Source of the DNA: an uncultured Chloroflexales bacterium
GTDB lineage: Bacteria > Chloroflexota > Chloroflexia > Chloroflexales > Chloroflexaceae
Reading direction: 5' to 3'
Assembly: GCA_937967405.1 (NCBI GenBank)
Contig: CALCJV010000116.1
Span: forward strand, 1-36,950
DNA: 36,950 nt
Every line of letters starts with the position of its first letter. Position 1 is the first letter of the stretch. The notes under the pieces were generated by a model that saw only the letters and a list, made by a program, of their open reading frames with translations, was not told the DNA's origin and ran no database searches. Below are positions 33,590-36,950 of the stretch, piece by piece. Made by a program: the position numbers and the translations under genes.

Positions 33590-34741
33590 CTATGAGCGCG
33601 TGGTCGGCGTGGGCGCGGCCGCAATCTCCAGCAGCTCAAGGCGATGCCGATTGGGGCGGCGGGCTTGCACCAACACCAGCTGCCCCCAAAATTCGCGCAC
33701 GATATGGGTGAGCTTGCCATTCTGGTTGGGCACGTGGATCGTATACGTCGCATCTTCCGCCTCATTGTAGAGCGTAATGCTGCGCTTACCCCGCCCTTCG
33801 TGGGCCATCTCTAGCCGCCCGATGAGCTGCACGGTCGGCGGGTCGGCGGCATCATCCAGATCGCTGGTATCTACTGCGTGGCGCGGGCGCGTTAGCTCGA
33901 CAATCCGCTCGCCACTTGCGCCCCACGTCGCTAGCCCCACCAGCGTCACCTGCTTCTGATCGGGGGCAAGGCTCCGGGCGTGGGTCACAAAGTCGCGGTA
34001 GTAATCGCCATCACCAAGCAACGCCCGCAGGTGATGGTGCTTGCCAAACTGAATCAGGCGCAGACCATCCAGCACCCGCGCTAGCACGGCGGTGGGTGTG
34101 GGGTGTGGCTCTGATTCAAGCGTGGGCGCGGCGGTGGGATGGCCTAAGCCGAGCGTCACCGCAAAGCTACCGGCACGCGGCGCAGCCAGATACAAGCCGT
34201 AGTGTTCCTGCACAGTGGGCAGGGGCGCACCCCGCTTGCGAAAGGGCAGGGCTAGCATCTGTTCGGCCGTGCGAAGCATCAGCCGTTCAAGGTCACTCAG
34301 GCGTGGCAAGACCACCTCGCTCGGCGCAACCCCGTGCTCAATCGCCGGACCCGCAAGGACGAAGTGCAGCTCATTCGAGCGCAGCATCAGCCCCGCTGTG
34401 GCAAGGTGGTGACGCAGTTGGATGCGCTCGTGCAGCACCCGCAGCTCTGCCGCAAGGCTAGCAGGCGGATTGAGCGCATCCGCTTGGGCAACCAGCTGCG
34501 CGGCGGCGGCAAGCTGCTCGGCTTCGAGCGCAAGGTTGGCGGCACTCCGCAGCAGGATCACGCGGGTCAGATCATCACCGACCACAGGTGCATCTACCAA
34601 CTCGGCTTCGAGCGCATACGCCTGCCGAAACAGAGCTTGGGCGCGGGCTTCGTCGCCATCGCGCACCGCAACCAGTGCTTCGGTAGCGAAGTCCATCGCC
34701 GTCTCGTGCTGCTGATGGAGATCGTAAGCAGTCATTGTCAT
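33590..34741 (-). CDS. Unknown protein with TPR-like N-terminal part
   Basis: Not assigned to a family. The 383 residues start with an alpha-helical repeat-like region (about 1-110; MDFATEALVAVRDGDEARAQALFRQAYALE is TPR-like). A central region follows (about 120-290; LHFVLAGPAIEHGVAPSEVVLPRLSDLERLM). The C-terminal beta-rich part of about 90 residues (VQLIGRLEMAHEGRGKRSITL; ATYTIHVPNQNGKLTHIVREFWGQLVLVQ) resembles a small barrel. No catalytic motif is evident. Its ATG overlaps the TGA of the upstream gene (ATGA), so the two proteins are probably made in fixed ratio and work together. The ComEC-like gene starts 56 nt downstream. Confidence 0.65.
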   Translation of the reverse strand: MTMTAYDLHQQHETAMDFATEALVAVRDGDEARAQALFRQAYALEAELVDAPVVGDDLTRVILLRSAANLALEAEQLAAAAQLVAQADALNPPASLAAELRVLHERIQLRHHLATAGLMLRSNELHFVLAGPAIEHGVAPSEVVLPRLSDLERLMLRTAEQMLALPFRKRGAPLPTVQEHYGLYLAAPRAGSFAVTLGLGHPTAAPTLESEPHPTPTAVLARVLDGLRLIQFGKHHHLRALLGDGDYYRDFVTHARSLAPDQKQVTLVGLATWGASGERIVELTRPRHAVDTSDLDDAADPPTVQLIGRLEMAHEGRGKRSITLYNEAEDATYTIHVPNQNGKLTHIVREFWGQLVLVQARRPNRHRLELLEIAAAPTPTTRS

Positions 34742-35280
34742 GGTGGTTCCTCCAAATTCAGATAGGCACAGGGCTGATCGCAGACAAACACCACCACATA
34801 GAGCGGGATGCCCAGATCAGCCGATGCCCGCACCTGCTCGCGCTTGCGTTTGATCCGTTCGTTGAAGCGACTGCGTGAAGCAGTGTGCATCCCCGATACC
34901 TCCAAGCCAGCCCGATTGGTGTAGGTTGGATCATCGGCAAAGCCAAGCCAGAAATCTAGGCCACTGCCCTGCCACGAACGCCGGATGATCGTATACGCGG
35001 TGCGGGCCCGGATCAACAGGAATGCCACGCCGGTTGCGGCCGCTTCGACGAGTTCACGCGGATCAGCCCACGCCGCATGCATGGCGGACGTGAGCGGCTG
35101 GGCCGCCCAGATGAGCGTAGCAGGAGCGGTACTCAGCCCTTCCATGCGGATCGGCACGCCGCTTGGGTGGTGGTGCAGCACCATCGCCACGATCAAGCCC
35201 TCGTGCAGCTGGGCAAGCCGCGCATACGTCAGACGAAAGCGTTCGGGATCGAGCAACTCCTGTGCATCTAAAACAGTCAC
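34738..35280 (-). CDS. Unknown protein, possibly a nuclease-like fold
   Basis: A 180-residue cytoplasmic protein, not assigned to a family. The central part has a helix (VEAAATGVAFLLIRA, about 78-92), then GSGLDFWLGF (Asp109), AGLEVSG (Glu127), a basic segment RFNERIKRKREQV (138-150) and a strand PLYVVVFVCDQP. The order helix-Asp-Glu-x-Ser-basic helix-strand loosely recalls the PD-(D/E)XK nuclease core, with Ser in place of the usual Lys; this is a guess from pattern only. The start is GTG at 35280 with GGAGG 4 nt upstream. It is the first gene of the minus-strand operon and is coupled to the next by ATGA. Confidence 0.62.
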   Translation of the reverse strand: MTVLDAQELLDPERFRLTYARLAQLHEGLIVAMVLHHHPSGVPIRMEGLSTAPATLIWAAQPLTSAMHAAWADPRELVEAAATGVAFLLIRARTAYTIIRRSWQGSGLDFWLGFADDPTYTNRAGLEVSGMHTASRSRFNERIKRKREQVRASADLGIPLYVVVFVCDQPCAYLNLEEPP

Positions 35281-35329
35281 GCTGCCTCCACCGATACGTG
35301 GCCCACCCAGCTATCCCGCGTCAGCTTTC

Positions 35330-35335
35330 ATTATA
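35330..35335 (-). promoter_or_regulatory. Consensus -10 box for the operon ending at 31009
   Basis: TATAAT on the minus strand, 49 nt before the GTG start at 35280. The -35 region (near 35353-35358) does not match well. Confidence 0.45.
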
Positions 35336-35396
35336 ACGTATGCGGCGCAGGTGTGGCGGGGCAAAGCCCTTATCGTCAAGCCACCGCGAATCACAA

Positions 35397-35418
35397 ACGG
35401 CGACACGTTAGTCGCCGT
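35397..35418 (-). terminator. Intrinsic terminator after the NlpC/P60 gene
   Basis: ACGGCGAC and GTCGCCGT form a perfect 8-bp GC-rich stem with a 6-nt loop. On the minus strand it is followed by TTTGTGATT, a moderate T-rich tail. It lies 32 nt after the stop of the hydrolase gene. Confidence 0.65.
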
Positions 35419-35450
35419 CCGGTTCACTACGCTCTATCGGGCTAGCGGGC

Positions 35451-36950
35451 TTAGCGGTAGGGGCGGATTGCGCCGTAGTAGTGGGCCATCCAATAGCCCT
35501 CATAGAGGCTAGAGACCTGCACCCCATAGCCAGATGTCATCGCGTGGACAATATTGCCGCCGCCAACGTAGATCGCAACGTGCGAGATGCCCGCCCCCCA
35601 TGTGCCCGCGAAGAAGACCAGATCACCGGGAGCAAGTGCGCCCATGCTGACGGGTGCGCCGATAGCCGTGCTGTACTGCATAGCGGCACTGTGCGGCAGA
35701 TACACGCCCAGTTGGCGGTAGACAAAGGAGGTGAAGCCACTGCAATCGAAGCCCGCCGGGCTAGAGCCGCCCCACGCATAGGGGTAGCCCACATATTGCA
35801 GCGCAACGCCCGCCGCGCCCGCGAAGGACGGTGGTGCAGCCGCCGGAGCTACAGCGGCCGCCGGAGCCGCTGCGGGCGCAGGTGCAGCCGGAATGTTGTC
35901 GGTATAGGGCACGCGCTGCGCGATCTGGGCTGCTATGCCAAGCAGGTTGCCAAATACCCAGCCTTGCGTGCCACTATTGGTTTGGACCTGATACCATTCG
36001 CCATGCTGGGCAAGCAACGTGACCTGCTCACCTGACCGCAGCGTACCGATCTGCCCATACGCCGTGCCGGGGCCTTGGCGCAGGTTCGCCTGATCTTGCA
36101 CCACGCTAGCCACGAGGGTCGGGTTGGCTTCGGGCAGGCTAGCGGCATCGGCGGTAGCCACACGCTCCAGCACGCCTTCGCGCAGGTCTACGCCAGAAGC
36201 ATTGACCCACCCAGTGCGGCTTGCCGTCTGTACATGGAGCCACTCACCGTAGCGTTCAATCAGTTCCAGCTCGGTTCCTTTGCTCAGGCTCGTTAGGCTG
36301 ACATAGTTCGTGCCGGGCCCATCGCGCAGGGTAATGCCGCCCTCGCGCACGGTGGCAATGCTGGGCGGAGGCGGGGCCGGAATGTCGGTCTCACTCAAGA
36401 CGGGCAAAGCATCGAAGATCGCCGGATGCATCTCGACCAGATCTTTCGCAATCCACATCAGCGGCGACGCAGAATTCTGCCGCACTTGCAGCCAGTCGTT
36501 GTAACGGGCGAGAACTTGGATCGTCATGCCTTGCTCGTAGCGGGCCGCAATGTCGTAGGCTTTGCCGGGCCCGGTGCGGAGTTGCACCACATCATCAGCG
36601 CGGATGGTCGCAGGGGCAACCATCGGCACAAGCGCATCGCTGCGTGAGGTCAGCGACACTGGAACCGGAATCGCGTCCTCTGGCAGGGGCGGGTCGCCGA
36701 TGGTAGCAGCAGTAGCGCGATAGTCCTGAATCTCGCGGCGCACATCCTGCACGCGGAGCGTTGCACCCGTGCGGTTGGCAGGCTGATCAGAAAAGACCAG
36801 TTGGGTGGGATCAGTGGCAACCAACTGCGCGGGATTGGTGCTGACCGGCACGGTGGCCAGCAGTAGTGCAATCGGGACAATCACGGCAATGACCAGATGC
36901 AGGATATAGCGCGGGGGCAAGCTGCGAATAGTCGTGACTGGTGCAGCACG
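35451..36950 (-). CDS. NlpC/P60 cell-wall hydrolase with three SH3 domains (5' end outside the window)
   Basis: An exported peptidoglycan endopeptidase. A basic/hydrophobic N-terminal segment (YILHLVIAVIVPIALLLATV) acts as signal or anchor. Three bacterial SH3 domains follow (each with LRxGPGxxY: VQLRTGPGKAYDI, ITLRDGPGTNYVS, ANLRQGPGTAYGQ), then an Ala/Pro linker and a C-terminal NlpC/P60 domain with the catalytic Cys in FDCSGF, His in ISHVAIYVGG and a second His in NIVHAM. It should cut D-Glu-diamino acid bonds of stem peptides. A TTG at 36920 could be read as a start, but the frame stays open through the last base of the window (reading RAAPVTTIRS before it), so the true start is probably beyond the edge. 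The stop is at 35451-35453. Confidence 0.9.
   Translation of the reverse strand, partial: RAAPVTTIRSLPPRYILHLVIAVIVPIALLLATVPVSTNPAQLVATDPTQLVFSDQPANRTGATLRVQDVRREIQDYRATAATIGDPPLPEDAIPVPVSLTSRSDALVPMVAPATIRADDVVQLRTGPGKAYDIAARYEQGMTIQVLARYNDWLQVRQNSASPLMWIAKDLVEMHPAIFDALPVLSETDIPAPPPPSIATVREGGITLRDGPGTNYVSLTSLSKGTELELIERYGEWLHVQTASRTGWVNASGVDLREGVLERVATADAASLPEANPTLVASVVQDQANLRQGPGTAYGQIGTLRSGEQVTLLAQHGEWYQVQTNSGTQGWVFGNLLGIAAQIAQRVPYTDNIPAAPAPAAAPAAAVAPAAAPPSFAGAAGVALQYVGYPYAWGGSSPAGFDCSGFTSFVYRQLGVYLPHSAAMQYSTAIGAPVSMGALAPGDLVFFAGTWGAGISHVAIYVGGGNIVHAMTSGYGVQVSSLYEGYWMAHYYGAIRPYR

Noticed and set aside
36918..36920. TTG at 36920 as the start of the NlpC/P60 gene
   Set aside because: The frame remains open to the last base of the window and the added residues fit a basic N-terminal region, so the real start is probably outside.

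Overview
The window is a gene-dense bacterial chromosome segment, visibly GC-rich, with no rRNA, tRNA, CRISPR array or transposase that I can see. BchL (iron protein of dark-operative protochlorophyllide reductase) next to hemF points to a bacteriochlorophyll-making phototroph. The BchL sequence, the VWA/BatA-like gene pair, a large beta-helix surface protein and the general gene style fit phototrophic Chloroflexota (Chloroflexales). That placement is inference from protein character, not a database result.

Layout. (1) 1-3062, minus strand: a copper module, csoR then copA, with a TTGACA-18-TACAAT promoter and a CsoR-type inverted repeat just before the csoR start. (2) 3173-8056, plus: a YciI-like protein, a small membrane protein and a 1283-residue secreted, membrane-anchored beta-helix protein, closed by a perfect 14-bp hairpin. 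(3) 8203-9543: phosphomannomutase/phosphoglucomutase, whose 3' end overlaps (4) a minus-strand pair of BatA-like von Willebrand factor A membrane proteins (9530-14080). (5) 14232-15824, minus: a HerA-type ATPase without a NurA partner. (6) 16034-19158, plus: a tight three-gene operon of a multi-pass membrane protein, a membrane-anchored alpha/beta-hydrolase-like protein and a protein with two cyclic-nucleotide-binding-type domains plus a 16-cysteine ferredoxin module. (7) 19182-24501, plus: a glycolate operon with a strong promoter: a tartronate-semialdehyde-reductase-type dehydrogenase, a GlcD-GlcE fusion and GlcF. (8) 24504-24657: hairpins and a CACGAAG-type repeat between convergent operons. 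(9) 24686-26570, minus: hemF then bchL. (10) 26848-31012, plus: a GT4 glycosyltransferase, two M20 metallopeptidases and a small unknown protein. (11) 31009-35335, minus: a probable four-gene operon of two unknown proteins (ATGA-coupled), a ComEC-like metallo-beta-lactamase-fold protein lacking its metal ligands, and a polysaccharide flippase. (12) 35397-36950, minus: an SH3/NlpC-P60 cell-wall hydrolase that runs off the right edge.

How the genes fit together. CsoR/CopA is copper efflux. The glycolate operon would oxidise glycolate to glyoxylate and, with a carboligase not seen here, return carbon as glycerate. HemF and BchL act at different steps of (bacterio)chlorophyll synthesis, one needing oxygen and the other typically oxygen-sensitive. 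Several genes concern the cell envelope: beta-helix protein, phosphohexomutase, glycosyltransferase, flippase and NlpC/P60. The least explained parts, and the best candidates for an undescribed system, are the three-gene operon at 16034-19158 and the four-gene operon at 31009-35280.
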